The notes below the pieces were generated by a model, which saw only the letters and a program-made list of their open reading frames with translations, was not told where the DNA came from and searched no databases. 35,795 nt of DNA, from contig JAOAJK010000015.1 in assembly GCA_026414225.1 (NCBI GenBank), forward strand, positions 1-35,795. The letters are read 5' to 3'. The DNA comes from Thermoplasmata archaeon. GTDB taxonomy: Archaea; Thermoplasmatota; Thermoplasmata; Lutacidiplasmatales; SKW197. Below, in pieces: positions 15,344 to 23,668 of the stretch. Position 1 is the first letter of the stretch, and each line of letters begins with the position of its first letter. Both the position numbers and the translations under genes were made by a program.

Positions 15344-18130
15344 CTATGGCTCCTTCTTGAGAATACCCATCTTTTCCTTTACCGTTGCCTGGGCGGCTGC
15401 AATTCTTGCAATTGGAATTCTGTAGGGTGAGCAGCTCACATAATCTACCCCGATGGCATGGCAGAATTCGATGGAGCGGGGTTCGCCACCATGTTCTCCG
15501 CAGATGCCCACCTTCAAATCTGGCCTTGTCTTTCTGCCCCACTCTATCGTTATCATCATCAGCCTGCCAACACCCTTCACATCCAGAATCTCAAACGGGT
15601 TGTCCTGCAGAATTTTCTTCTCATTGTAGAGCGGAAGGAACTTGTTTTCGGCATCCTCCCTTGAGAAGCTGAAGGTTGCCTGGGTTAAATCGTTGGTACC
15701 GAAGCTGAAGAATTCCGCATACTCGGACAATTTGCCGGCACGCATGCAGGCCCTGACAACCTCTATCATCGTTCCAAACTTGTAGGGCACTTTTATTCCA
15801 TACTTTGCCTCCACCTCCCGGTGGACGCGGTTAAGGATGTCATGGACCCACTTCAGTTCCTGGGCGGTACACACCTGGGGTACCATGATTTCTGCATTAA
15901 CTTTTTCGCCCTGTTTCAGCAATTCAGCAACTGCCTCCAGAATTGCCCTTATCTGCATCTCGTAGATTTCCGGGTATGTGATGCCCACACGGACCCCTCT
16001 ATGCCCCAGCATCGGGTTCACTTCAGCCAGGTTCTTCACCTTTCTCAGCACATTCTCCTTCAATCGTAAAAGCTCCTCGTCGACCCGCTGCTCGCCCAGC
16101 TTCATCAATTCCGAGGAGACCTTTTCAACTGGCTCAAGGTACATGTGGAGTTTCGGGTCCATCAGTTTGATTGTTTCTGGCAGCTCGTGCATTGCCTCCA
16201 CAATTTTTCTGAAGTTTTTCACCCTCTCAATCTCTATCATCAGTTCTTCCTGGGAAGGCAAAAACTCGTGGAGGGGAGGGTCCAGAAGCCGTATTGTAAC
16301 TGGCTTTTCCTTCATCACCTTGAAAATCTCGATGAAGTCCTGTTTCTGGAAGGGCAGAAGCTTGTCCAAGCATTTCTTCCGCTCCTCGTAGGTATCTGCG
16401 AGAATCATTTCCTGGACTATCGGGAGACGGTTGGTCTCGTTGAACATCCTTTCAGTCCTGCAGAGCCCGATGCCTTCAGCCCCGAATGAAAGTGCAAGGG
16501 CGGCCTCCTTTGGCGTATTTGCATTCGCCCGCACACCGAGTTTTCTGATTTCATCCGCCCAGGAAAGAAGGGTTTTGAATTCCTCGCTGATCTCCGGCTC
16601 AATTTTCGGAATCTCTCCGAGCCACACCCTGCCAGAGGTGCCGTCAATTGTGATAATATCTCCCTCACTTATCTTTATGTTACCCACCGTGGCAACCCTT
16701 GCCCTCGAGTCAATCTTGATTTCTTCACACCCGGTAACACAGGGTTTTCCCATACCCCTTGCCACCACTGCCGCATGGCTTGTTTTGCCACCCTTGCTGG
16801 TAAGAATCCCCTGGGCAGCAAAGAAGCCGTGAATGTCTTCCGGCTTCGTTTCCTCGCGGAGAAGAATAATCTTCCAGCCCAGTCTACCCCGTCGCTCGGC
16901 CTCGTCCGCGTCAAAAATGACGCTGCCGGAAGCGGCACCTGGAGACGCGGGAATACCGACTGCAATCGGTTTGCCCGTGTACTTCGGGTCAACCCTCCTG
17001 TGCATCAGATGGTCAAGTTCTGATGGGTTCACTCTGAGCAATGCCTCCTCCTTGGTTATCAATCCTTCCTTAACGAAATCCACGGCGGTTTTTACCCGCG
17101 CCGCTGCATTCATTTTTCCGTTCCGGGTTTGGAGCATGTAAAGTTTGCCTTTCTCAATTGTAAATTCAAGGTCCTGGACTTCCTTGAAGTGCTTTTCCAG
17201 TTTCTCACGGACACCGAGCAGCTGTTGATACACCACCGGCATCTCTTCCTTAAGCTCCCCAATCGGTTTCGGGGTCCTTATACCTGCAACCACATCCTCG
17301 CCTTGCGCATTGACCAGATACTCGCCGTAAAACACATTTTCGCCCGTTGCAGGGTCTCTAGTGAACGCAACGCCTGTTGCGGAATCGTTTCCCATGTTGC
17401 CGAACACCATGGTCTGAACATTGGCGGCAGTGCCATTTGCCATGTCAGGCGTGATTTTGAATTCCTTGCGGTAATCCACGCATCGCTTCCCGTTCCACGA
17501 TTCAAAAACCGCTTTTACCGCTGTGAAGAGCTGGGTATATGGATCGGCTGGAAAACCCCCTTTTTCTCTCTCGGTTATGGCTTTGAACTCCTCGCAGAGT
17601 TTTTTCAGGTCCTCTGCGGTCAGGTCAGTGTCGTATCTGTATCCCCTGGACTTTTTCATTTTCTCAAGTGCGTTGGAGAAGAGCTCGTCATCCACGCCCA
17701 TCGCAATTTTGCTGAACAGCGAAATGAACCTTCTATAAGCATCGTAGGCAAATCTTTCGTTCTGGGTCGCCTCGGCAAGTGCCTTGACTGTCTCATCGTT
17801 CAAACCAAGGTTCAGAATGGTATCCATCATGCCAGGCATTGAAATTGCAGCCCCGCTTCTAACAGAAACCAGAAGGGGTGGTTTGCCGCCAAATTTCTTT
17901 CCTGTCTCCTCCTCAAGCTTTTTTATTGCCTCCATGACCTGCTCCTTCAGTCCTTCGGGCAGCGTCTTGTTTCTCTCGTAATACTCAAGACATGCCTCGG
18001 TGGTTATCACAAACCCAGGGGGTACAGGCAAGCCTATCTGGATCATCTCGCAGAGACCTGCACCTTTACCGCCCAGCAACTTCTTGTTTTTTCCATCACC
18101 TTCGGTGAACAGATACACATATTTCTTCAT
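15344..18130 (-). CDS. ppdK: Pyruvate, phosphate dikinase
   Basis: 928-residue enzyme interconverting pyruvate, ATP and Pi with PEP, AMP and PPi; in heterotrophic archaea it serves glycolysis or gluconeogenesis. The N-terminal ATP-grasp-like domain starts with KYVYLFTEGDGKN and LGGKGAGL. The phosphohistidine domain has GGKTSHAAVVARGMGKPCV with His452. The C-terminal PEP/pyruvate barrel includes GLCRTERMF, LGHRGVR, GTNDLTQATF and GICGEHGGEP with the catalytic Cys. All domains are intact and length is slightly above the usual ~880. The ATG at 18130 is preferred over 18136 because TTTATAAG on the minus strand is centred 26 bp upstream. Confidence 0.97.
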   Translation of the reverse strand: MKKYVYLFTEGDGKNKKLLGGKGAGLCEMIQIGLPVPPGFVITTEACLEYYERNKTLPEGLKEQVMEAIKKLEEETGKKFGGKPPLLVSVRSGAAISMPGMMDTILNLGLNDETVKALAEATQNERFAYDAYRRFISLFSKIAMGVDDELFSNALEKMKKSRGYRYDTDLTAEDLKKLCEEFKAITEREKGGFPADPYTQLFTAVKAVFESWNGKRCVDYRKEFKITPDMANGTAANVQTMVFGNMGNDSATGVAFTRDPATGENVFYGEYLVNAQGEDVVAGIRTPKPIGELKEEMPVVYQQLLGVREKLEKHFKEVQDLEFTIEKGKLYMLQTRNGKMNAAARVKTAVDFVKEGLITKEEALLRVNPSELDHLMHRRVDPKYTGKPIAVGIPASPGAASGSVIFDADEAERRGRLGWKIILLREETKPEDIHGFFAAQGILTSKGGKTSHAAVVARGMGKPCVTGCEEIKIDSRARVATVGNIKISEGDIITIDGTSGRVWLGEIPKIEPEISEEFKTLLSWADEIRKLGVRANANTPKEAALALSFGAEGIGLCRTERMFNETNRLPIVQEMILADTYEERKKCLDKLLPFQKQDFIEIFKVMKEKPVTIRLLDPPLHEFLPSQEELMIEIERVKNFRKIVEAMHELPETIKLMDPKLHMYLEPVEKVSSELMKLGEQRVDEELLRLKENVLRKVKNLAEVNPMLGHRGVRVGITYPEIYEMQIRAILEAVAELLKQGEKVNAEIMVPQVCTAQELKWVHDILNRVHREVEAKYGIKVPYKFGTMIEVVRACMRAGKLSEYAEFFSFGTNDLTQATFSFSREDAENKFLPLYNEKKILQDNPFEILDVKGVGRLMMITIEWGRKTRPDLKVGICGEHGGEPRSIEFCHAIGVDYVSCSPYRIPIARIAAAQATVKEKMGILKKEP

Positions 18131-18150
18131 AGGCATCCTCTCTTCCGTGC

Positions 18151-18161
18151 CTTATAAAAAA
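18151..18161 (-). promoter_or_regulatory. TATA box of ppdK
   Basis: TTTTTATAAG on the minus strand is centred 26 bp from the ATG at 18130, predicting a leaderless ppdK mRNA. Confidence 0.6.
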
Positions 18162-18202
18162 GGGATTATTTAATCTTTGAGATTGAAGGGTGTGGCACTT
18201 GG

Positions 18203-20458
18203 CTACCCTCTCCCCAGCTTTGCCCGGAGTTTTTTCACATAGTAGCTGGCACCAATGGCGGTAAGTATCTCGAGGGCACGGGCATAGTATCTCGCTGCCT
18301 TCTCTCCATTTCCCATCTCCTCATGGGTTCTCCCGATCTCCCAGAGTTCCCGTCCGAGTTCATACTGGACACCGAGCGATTGATGAATTTCAACGGCAAG
18401 TTCGAAGTATTCAATGGCATTCTGGTAATTTTTCAGTTCCCTTTCTGCCCAGCCCAGCACCCTGAATGCCCTTGCGGTGCCGAACCTGTTTTTGTTCATC
18501 CTGCAAGTTTCCAGGAAGGCATAGCATCGTTTCTTTGCCTCCTCCACTCTCCCCAGTTTCACGAGGGCAAATCCGTGATTTGTCTCCACCCACTGAACAA
18601 AACTTTCGTTCTCTGTTTTTTTAGCGTACTCCAGTGCCTCTGAGAATTTAGTATCTGCACGGGAAAACTCCTCCTTCTGCACATAAACCTCTCCAGCATT
18701 GCACAGGGCCCTTCCCATATCAAGATAGTGCTTTCCCTTCTCAAAGTTTTTACATGCCATTGCATAATGCATCAACGCATCATCCAGATTGCCGCGCATG
18801 TTGTAGAGATTCCCGAGTTCCAGAAAAAGAATTCCATTCAACCATGCGTCGCGGAGTTTGTTTGCGGTTCCGAGGGCCTGCGAATACTCATCGAGTGCCT
18901 TACGCCAGTTTCCGAGGCGAAGATAGATGTAGCCGCAGCCCCTGTGTGCCATCGCCATCTCGAATTCCCGCATTGAACCTGTAGCAATTTCCAGGGCTTT
19001 CTCGTAAAATTTCAATGCCTCCCAGTAATCGGCGCGCATGTTCGCCAGATTACCAAGTTTCAGATGGAGAGAGGCATTGAGTTTTGCATCGGTCTTCACC
19101 ACCTGCTCCTCAACGAGCGTGTTGTATATCTCTCCTGCTTTCTCAAACTCTCCCAACCCATAATAGATATCTCCGATCTTACTCTTCACCTCCGCCCTCA
19201 GAAACATGTTGCCAATGTGGGCTGCACATCTGTCCGCCATCTTCAAGAATTCGAGTGTGCGCTCGAATGCATATTCCTCATACGAAAGCTCGGCACTTCT
19301 CAGGAGATATCTTAGTGCAAGTTCGTAATTCTCACCGTGGAAGTAGTGGTAGGCAAGGGCATAGATTTTTTCATCTCCCTCTCTGCACTTTTTGGACAGG
19401 TAATCTGCAGCTCTCAGATGCACCTGGGTGCGCAAATCCTGCGGAAGCTGGGAATAAAGGAATGCCCGGATCACAGGGGACTTGAAAACATACCTGTCGC
19501 CGTGCTCCTCAATTATCTCAAGATTTATCAACTTCTCCAGCACCTCAACAAGGTCTTCCTCGCTCTGCCCGCACATCTTTGCCAGAAATCCCATGTCAAA
19601 GCTCAGCCCGATTACACTCGCGATTCTCGCAACTTCCAGTTCTCTGATAGACAATCTGGCAAGTTTGTTCTCGAAGGAAAGTTTGAGTTTCTCTGGTGCA
19701 ATCAATCCAATCTCCTTGTCCTTGCTGTCAGCCAGATACCTGCACAATTCCTTGATTACGCCAGGATTCCCCCGTGCATACTCATAAATTTGCTCCAGCA
19801 CAAGACGGTTTGCATCTTTTAAATAATTCTTTGCTATAGCGATGCTTTCCTCCCTTCCGAAGGTGCCAAGCCGGATTCTCACGCAGAGTTTTTCAGTAGC
19901 CAGCATTGAAATCATGGTTGTGACCCGCTCGTTCTGATTCAGTTTTGCATCTTCTGGCGAGTAGGTGCACAGGATCAGCAACCGTGATTGCTGTGCCTTC
20001 ATCGTGAGATAGTGGAGCAGTCCTACACTTGATGCGTCCAGCCACTCGATGTTATCGAAAAACAGCACAAGGCCCTCGCTGCTAACAGCCTCCACAAATG
20101 CATAGACCTTCTCGTAGAGAAAGCTCTGAGCCGTGCGGAGATCAGGGATATCAGGAGTTCTGGTTCCGAAAAAGGGTGCGAGTCCGAGGGGCACGAATTC
20201 GGGATGCAGGTTTCTTATGTCATCGAGCATCTGAATAAATGTGGAGTATGGTCTCCCCATATCATATCTCCTGGCATCTGCACCGACGAACAGGACTCCT
20301 TTTTCCCGGCAGTATTCCTCAAATTTCTCGCAGAGGTAGGTCTTGCCCACCCCGTGTTCTCCTTCTATGATGATTGTGTTCCCTCTCCCTCTCTGCATCT
20401 CCTCAAGGGCCCTCACCAGCTGCCGAAATTCATTTTCTCTATCAATCATTTCCTCCAT
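18203..20458 (-). CDS. STAND-type AAA ATPase with TPR repeats
   Basis: 751 residues. Walker A is GEHGVGKT (33-40), Walker B LVLFFDNIEW (129-138), with standard spacing. A winged-helix-like region follows at about 270-350 (ARIASVIGLSFDMGFLAKM, RYVFKSPVIRAFLYSQL). About ten TPR units fill residues 370-745, for example EALKFYEKALEIA, KALDEYSQALGTA and YELAVEIHQSLGV. It has no DNA-binding or enzymatic effector domain, so it probably acts as an ATP-gated scaffold or regulator in the cytoplasm; the partner is unknown. Only ten bases separate it from the upstream TPR/zinc-ribbon/membrane-tail gene on the same strand, so they likely form one operon. A second in-frame ATG at 20449 is preceded by GGAGGA and is an alternative start. 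Confidence 0.88.
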   Translation of the reverse strand: MEEMIDRENEFRQLVRALEEMQRGRGNTIIIEGEHGVGKTYLCEKFEEYCREKGVLFVGADARRYDMGRPYSTFIQMLDDIRNLHPEFVPLGLAPFFGTRTPDIPDLRTAQSFLYEKVYAFVEAVSSEGLVLFFDNIEWLDASSVGLLHYLTMKAQQSRLLILCTYSPEDAKLNQNERVTTMISMLATEKLCVRIRLGTFGREESIAIAKNYLKDANRLVLEQIYEYARGNPGVIKELCRYLADSKDKEIGLIAPEKLKLSFENKLARLSIRELEVARIASVIGLSFDMGFLAKMCGQSEEDLVEVLEKLINLEIIEEHGDRYVFKSPVIRAFLYSQLPQDLRTQVHLRAADYLSKKCREGDEKIYALAYHYFHGENYELALRYLLRSAELSYEEYAFERTLEFLKMADRCAAHIGNMFLRAEVKSKIGDIYYGLGEFEKAGEIYNTLVEEQVVKTDAKLNASLHLKLGNLANMRADYWEALKFYEKALEIATGSMREFEMAMAHRGCGYIYLRLGNWRKALDEYSQALGTANKLRDAWLNGILFLELGNLYNMRGNLDDALMHYAMACKNFEKGKHYLDMGRALCNAGEVYVQKEEFSRADTKFSEALEYAKKTENESFVQWVETNHGFALVKLGRVEEAKKRCYAFLETCRMNKNRFGTARAFRVLGWAERELKNYQNAIEYFELAVEIHQSLGVQYELGRELWEIGRTHEEMGNGEKAARYYARALEILTAIGASYYVKKLRAKLGRG

Positions 20459-20468
20459 GTTTTCCTTC

Positions 20469-21371
20469 TCACCGTATGATGAAGAACCAGACAGCTAAAC
20501 CGAGAATAATCATGCTGATTATTAATCCGATAACCAACACCTGATTCACAGGGTCATCGAAAAATGTGATTTTCTTCTTTTCCGGCTTCGGAATCTCGTT
20601 AACAGCGCTCATACTTTCAAGATAGATGCGAAGCTCCTCCGAAGGACTCCTTTTGGGTTCTTCCACAGGCGGCGGGATTGCCTCAGGTTCTGATCTTTCA
20701 TTTTTTTTTGAAATTTTCAGAACTTCCCCTTCTTTCTCGGGGGAAACTGCCGTTGCTGTCTTCGTTTTCTCCTCGGGCTTCCTTTCAACCTTAACCTGCG
20801 GGGTTTGCTGGGGAGGAGGAACAGCGCCGGGGGCTGGAATCACAGTGTGCTTGAGTTCCCGCCGCAGGATGTGGACGATGTTCGGGTCTGCAGGATGCTC
20901 GTCCATTATGGGCACGCCGCAGCAGGCGCAGGAACTGGCATTGTAGTCCACCTTGGCACCGCAAAGCGGACAGTGGTAGATGTCCCCTGATATAAGGGGA
21001 ACCGCATCCTGAAATTCCTCCTTCACGAACACAAAACCGCAGACCTTGCACACCTGGTCCTCGTCCTTGATTTCCTTTCCGCACCGCGGGCAGAGATTGG
21101 GAAGCGTCGTGTCCTTGGTAGCAGTGGCAACCACTTTCTTGTAGCATTCCACCGCCTTCTCCTTCTCTCCGACCTCCATGTACACATCGCCGAGGGCATC
21201 CCAGGCCTCAAAATAATCCGGTTTTATGCTCGTTGCGGTTTGAAAGGCATTGATTGCCTTCTCTATATCTCCAATGGTACTCAACAATTTTCCCATCTCA
21301 AACCACAATACAGGATTCTTCGGGTCATTCTTGATTGCCTCTTCGTACTCTTTTATTTTCTTTTCAATCAT
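20469..21371 (-). CDS. Tail-anchored TPR and double zinc-ribbon protein
   Basis: 300 residues and no family I can name. In order: two to three TPR motifs (about 7-85, including WFEMGKLLSTIGDIEKAINAFQTA and AWDALGDVYMEVG), a first four-Cys ribbon CPRCG...CKVCG, a second CPLCG...CACCG, a Pro/Lys/Glu-rich disordered linker of about 100 residues, and a single hydrophobic segment at the extreme C-terminus (VLVIGLIISMIILGLAVWFFIIR). There is no signal peptide, so it is expected to sit on the cytoplasmic face of the membrane by its tail. It is first in an operon with the STAND ATPase at 18203-20458. The ATG at 21371 fits the TATA spacing better than that at 21380. Confidence 0.82.
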   Translation of the reverse strand: MIEKKIKEYEEAIKNDPKNPVLWFEMGKLLSTIGDIEKAINAFQTATSIKPDYFEAWDALGDVYMEVGEKEKAVECYKKVVATATKDTTLPNLCPRCGKEIKDEDQVCKVCGFVFVKEEFQDAVPLISGDIYHCPLCGAKVDYNASSCACCGVPIMDEHPADPNIVHILRRELKHTVIPAPGAVPPPQQTPQVKVERKPEEKTKTATAVSPEKEGEVLKISKKNERSEPEAIPPPVEEPKRSPSEELRIYLESMSAVNEIPKPEKKKITFFDDPVNQVLVIGLIISMIILGLAVWFFIIR

Positions 21372-21393
21372 TCTTCCCATATATTCCCTTCTC

Positions 21394-21411
21394 GGATATA
21401 AAAATTTTTAT
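21394..21411. promoter_or_regulatory. Near-palindromic TATA element between divergent genes
   Basis: ATATAAAAATTTTTAT reads as a TATA-like box on both strands. On the minus strand it is centred about 28 bp from the ATG at 21371. On the plus strand it would start a transcript near 21425, ahead of the hairpin before the arginine decarboxylase. Confidence 0.5.
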
Positions 21412-21433
21412 TCGCAGATGGCGGCGGCCGACC

Positions 21434-21479
21434 TTGTGGAGCCATGCAGAGAAAACTGCTAATCGCGGCAATTCCACAA
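21434..21479 (+). promoter_or_regulatory. Structured leader candidate before arginine decarboxylase
   Basis: Three nested stems: TTGTGGA (21434-21440) with TCCACAA (21473-21479); GCC (21441-21443) with GGC (21467-21469); and GCAG (21446-21449) with CTGC (21456-21459) around an AGAAAA loop. It ends 43 bases before the ATG of the decarboxylase. If the upstream promoter at 21394-21411 is used it would lie in the 5' leader. It could equally be a DNA operator; only the base pairing is seen. Confidence 0.4.
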
Positions 21480-21522
21480 AAAACTTTAAGTGCAGAGAAG
21501 TATTAACTTGCTTCTGATAAAT

Positions 21523-21990
21523 ATGCTGCCGATACCAACAAAATTCTTCGTGACATCTGGAAAGGCGATAAGCAAGGTTTCGGACCTCAACGCATTCGAT
21601 TTGGCCCTGCTGCGTGCGGGCATCGGTGAGCAGAACCTGGTTTCTGTGTCATCCATCCTGCCCGTAGGTATAAAGCAGGTGGAGAAACGCACACTCCCCA
21701 TGGGTGCAATCACCTACTGCGTCCTCGCCCAGCAGAGAGGCGGTGAGGGAGAAATGATTTCAGCAGGGATTGCATATGCCTTCCGGAAGGATGGGCTTGG
21801 AGGATATGTTGCAGAGGGTCACATGCATGGGACCCAGAAGAGCTTGAAGGAAGTGCTCCGCTGGAAGATGGAAGAGATGGCAAAGTTGAGGGGCGTGGAA
21901 CTTGAAAAGATAAATTTCAAGGCGGAGGAACTTGCAATTCCGATGGACCACTACGGTGTTTGCCTAGCTGCCTGCGTGTTCATATTCTGA
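21523..21990 (+). CDS. pdaD: Pyruvoyl-dependent arginine decarboxylase
   Basis: 155 residues. It decarboxylates arginine to agmatine, the precursor of archaeal polyamines and of agmatidine in tRNA-Ile. The proenzyme cleaves itself between Ser43 and Ser44 in SVSSILP to give the pyruvoyl group on the beta chain. NAFDLALLRAGIG, LPMGAITYCVLA and AEGHMHG are family segments. Length is typical. The ATG at 21523 is chosen over an upstream in-frame GTG at 21490, since homologues begin a few residues before the KFFVTSGK strand. A TTTAAG element near 21485-21490 is a possible second promoter. The ATP-grasp gene follows six bases later. Confidence 0.95.
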   Translation: MLPIPTKFFVTSGKAISKVSDLNAFDLALLRAGIGEQNLVSVSSILPVGIKQVEKRTLPMGAITYCVLAQQRGGEGEMISAGIAYAFRKDGLGGYVAEGHMHGTQKSLKEVLRWKMEEMAKLRGVELEKINFKAEELAIPMDHYGVCLAACVFIF

Positions 21991-21996
21991 GGCAAC

Positions 21997-22878
21997 ATGA
22001 AGATCGGGATTCTCACATATGATGATGAGTGGGCGCAGGAACTGGTTCATAGATTGAGTTTGCTGCTGGAAGGTGTGGAGGCAAAGGTAATAGGGATTTC
22101 TGAGGTTTCTCTCTTCCAGCCGCTTGAATACAGGATAATCCTCGACAGGCAGTCGTATCTAGAGCCCTACCTGAGATGTGCAATGAAGCATGCTGCCCTG
22201 CACGGCACCTATGTGATTAACAACCCGTTTTCCTGCTCGCTGGATGACAAATTCTTTTTCTACGGAATTGCTGAAAAACTTGGAATGAAGGTCCCTAAAA
22301 CCCTGATGCTGCCTCCTTTCGACCCTGACTACGAGTTCGGGCATGTGGTGCCGCCTGTCTCCTGGGAGTGGGTGAGGAATGAAGTGCAGTTTCCGGCTGT
22401 GCTGAAGCCGGTGAACGGGTATGCCTGGAGGAATGTGTTTTTTGTCAACACCCTCGAGGAACTCTGCGAGGTTTACAGGAAAACAGGGAACGAAACAATG
22501 ATTCTGCAGGAGAAGGTGGAATACACCGAGTATGTGCGCGCCTTCGTTGTGGGCAAAAAGCATGTGCTGCCAGTTAAGTATGTGCCAGGCGAGAGGAAAT
22601 ATGTATACACTGACGAGTTTCTATCTGCGGAGATGCGGGAGAAAATTGCGGAAATCTGCGTGAAGCTCAATACGGTACTGGATTATGATATAAACACTGT
22701 GGAAGTTGGAATAGCAGACGGAATTCCATACCTGATTGATTTTTCAAATTATGTGCCGGAAATAAAAACCTACAATCTACCCAAAGAATATTATAGATGG
22801 ATTGTGGAAAAGATTGCAGAGATGATTGCGGAGTATGCAAAGACAATGCCAAGAAACAGGAACATGTTTTTACTCTAA
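21997..22878 (+). CDS. ATP-grasp family ligase of unknown substrate
   Basis: 293 residues with RimK/glutathione-synthetase-type ATP-grasp layout: an N-terminal Rossmann-like part (1-90, ending in NNPFSCSLDDKFFFYGIAEKLG), a nucleotide-binding subdomain (FPAVLKPVNGYAWRNVFFV, MILQEKVEYTEYVRAFVVG) and a metal/ATP region DINTVEVGI...YLIDFSNYVPE. The glycine-rich loop is degenerate (NGYAWRN), as in uncharacterised relatives with the NNPFWW and MNTIEFA pattern. Such enzymes join a carboxylate to an amine via acyl phosphate. Its place six bases after arginine decarboxylase suggests agmatine or a polyamine as amine substrate, which is inference only. The last nine bases overlap the KaiC-like gene on the other strand. 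Confidence 0.82.
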   Translation: MKIGILTYDDEWAQELVHRLSLLLEGVEAKVIGISEVSLFQPLEYRIILDRQSYLEPYLRCAMKHAALHGTYVINNPFSCSLDDKFFFYGIAEKLGMKVPKTLMLPPFDPDYEFGHVVPPVSWEWVRNEVQFPAVLKPVNGYAWRNVFFVNTLEELCEVYRKTGNETMILQEKVEYTEYVRAFVVGKKHVLPVKYVPGERKYVYTDEFLSAEMREKIAEICVKLNTVLDYDINTVEVGIADGIPYLIDFSNYVPEIKTYNLPKEYYRWIVEKIAEMIAEYAKTMPRNRNMFLL

Positions 22879-23589
22879 CGGGAGCTTTTCCTTGTGAATT
22901 ATAAGCCCTGTTCCCGTGAGTTCATACCTCAACGGGTGGTTTGGTGTCTTTGTGGCCCTTAGTTTCCTCACATACATCAGCTGGATCGGACGGGTGGTGT
23001 AAGGGTCGTGCTGGTATGCTAACCGGATGTACCCGTGGACGGGTGCAGCCACAGCCCTCAGCACATGGGCATCGACCGCTTCATCCATTATCAGAAGTGC
23101 GGTGAGACGCTTCTCCCGCATCGTGGTCACGATCTCGGTTGCAGTTTCCCGCGCCATCGTTGGATTCATCGGGAGGAAGTAGGGGGTGATGGTATCCACG
23201 ACCACGCAATCAACTCCAGGAGGAATTGCTCTCTGGAGGTCCCTGAAACTCTGGATGAGGTATTCCCCTGTGGGCGTTGCAAAAGAGGCCTCCATTGCCC
23301 TGTGAAGCGAGGTATCAACCACCTTCAGCTCGTTGCCCACATACTTGTCCAGAGGCATTCCAAGCAGGGATGCCTGGAGGAGGATGGAGTCGAGCGGTTC
23401 CTCGGTGGTTATTAAACCCACCTTGAGGCCGTTTTTAATGGCCTTGCTCATGAAATGGATGGAAAAAATTGTTTTGCCCGTGCCTGGCTCTCCGCTTATC
23501 AGGTAGGTCCGTTCCTTCACGAAGCCCTCGATGATCGCATCAAGGTCTGGCACTCCTGTCGGAATTCTTTCAACCTGGGGTTTCGGCAT
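22870..23589 (-). CDS. KaiC/RAD55-like RecA-superfamily ATPase
   Basis: 239 residues, a single KaiC-type domain. Walker A is GEPGTGKT at 33-40 and Walker B is CVVVDTITPY at about 125-133; the N-terminal RIPTGVPDLDAIIEGF is the family opening. Single-domain archaeal KaiC homologues are thought to act in signalling (for example archaellum/FlaH relatives); this one has no partner domain. The ATG at 23589 is preceded by AAGGAGTGAT at good spacing and by TATATATA about 38 bp upstream, so the mRNA has a short leader. It is downstream of, and on the same strand as, the STAND ATPase at 23669 but has its own promoter. Confidence 0.9.
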   Translation of the reverse strand: MPKPQVERIPTGVPDLDAIIEGFVKERTYLISGEPGTGKTIFSIHFMSKAIKNGLKVGLITTEEPLDSILLQASLLGMPLDKYVGNELKVVDTSLHRAMEASFATPTGEYLIQSFRDLQRAIPPGVDCVVVDTITPYFLPMNPTMARETATEIVTTMREKRLTALLIMDEAVDAHVLRAVAAPVHGYIRLAYQHDPYTTRPIQLMYVRKLRATKTPNHPLRYELTGTGLIIHKEKLPLE

Positions 23590-23623
23590 TATATCACTCC
23601 TTGAGGGAATAATATATGGGAAC

Positions 23624-23634
23624 GCCTATATATA
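23624..23634 (-). promoter_or_regulatory. TATA box of the KaiC-like gene
   Basis: A TATATATA run on the minus strand about 38 bp before the ATG gives a leader of about 12 bases, which contains the AAGGAGTGAT ribosome binding site. Confidence 0.55.
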
Positions 23635-23668
23635 AGTAACCTCAAAATCATGCATTGCGTCCCTTGCA

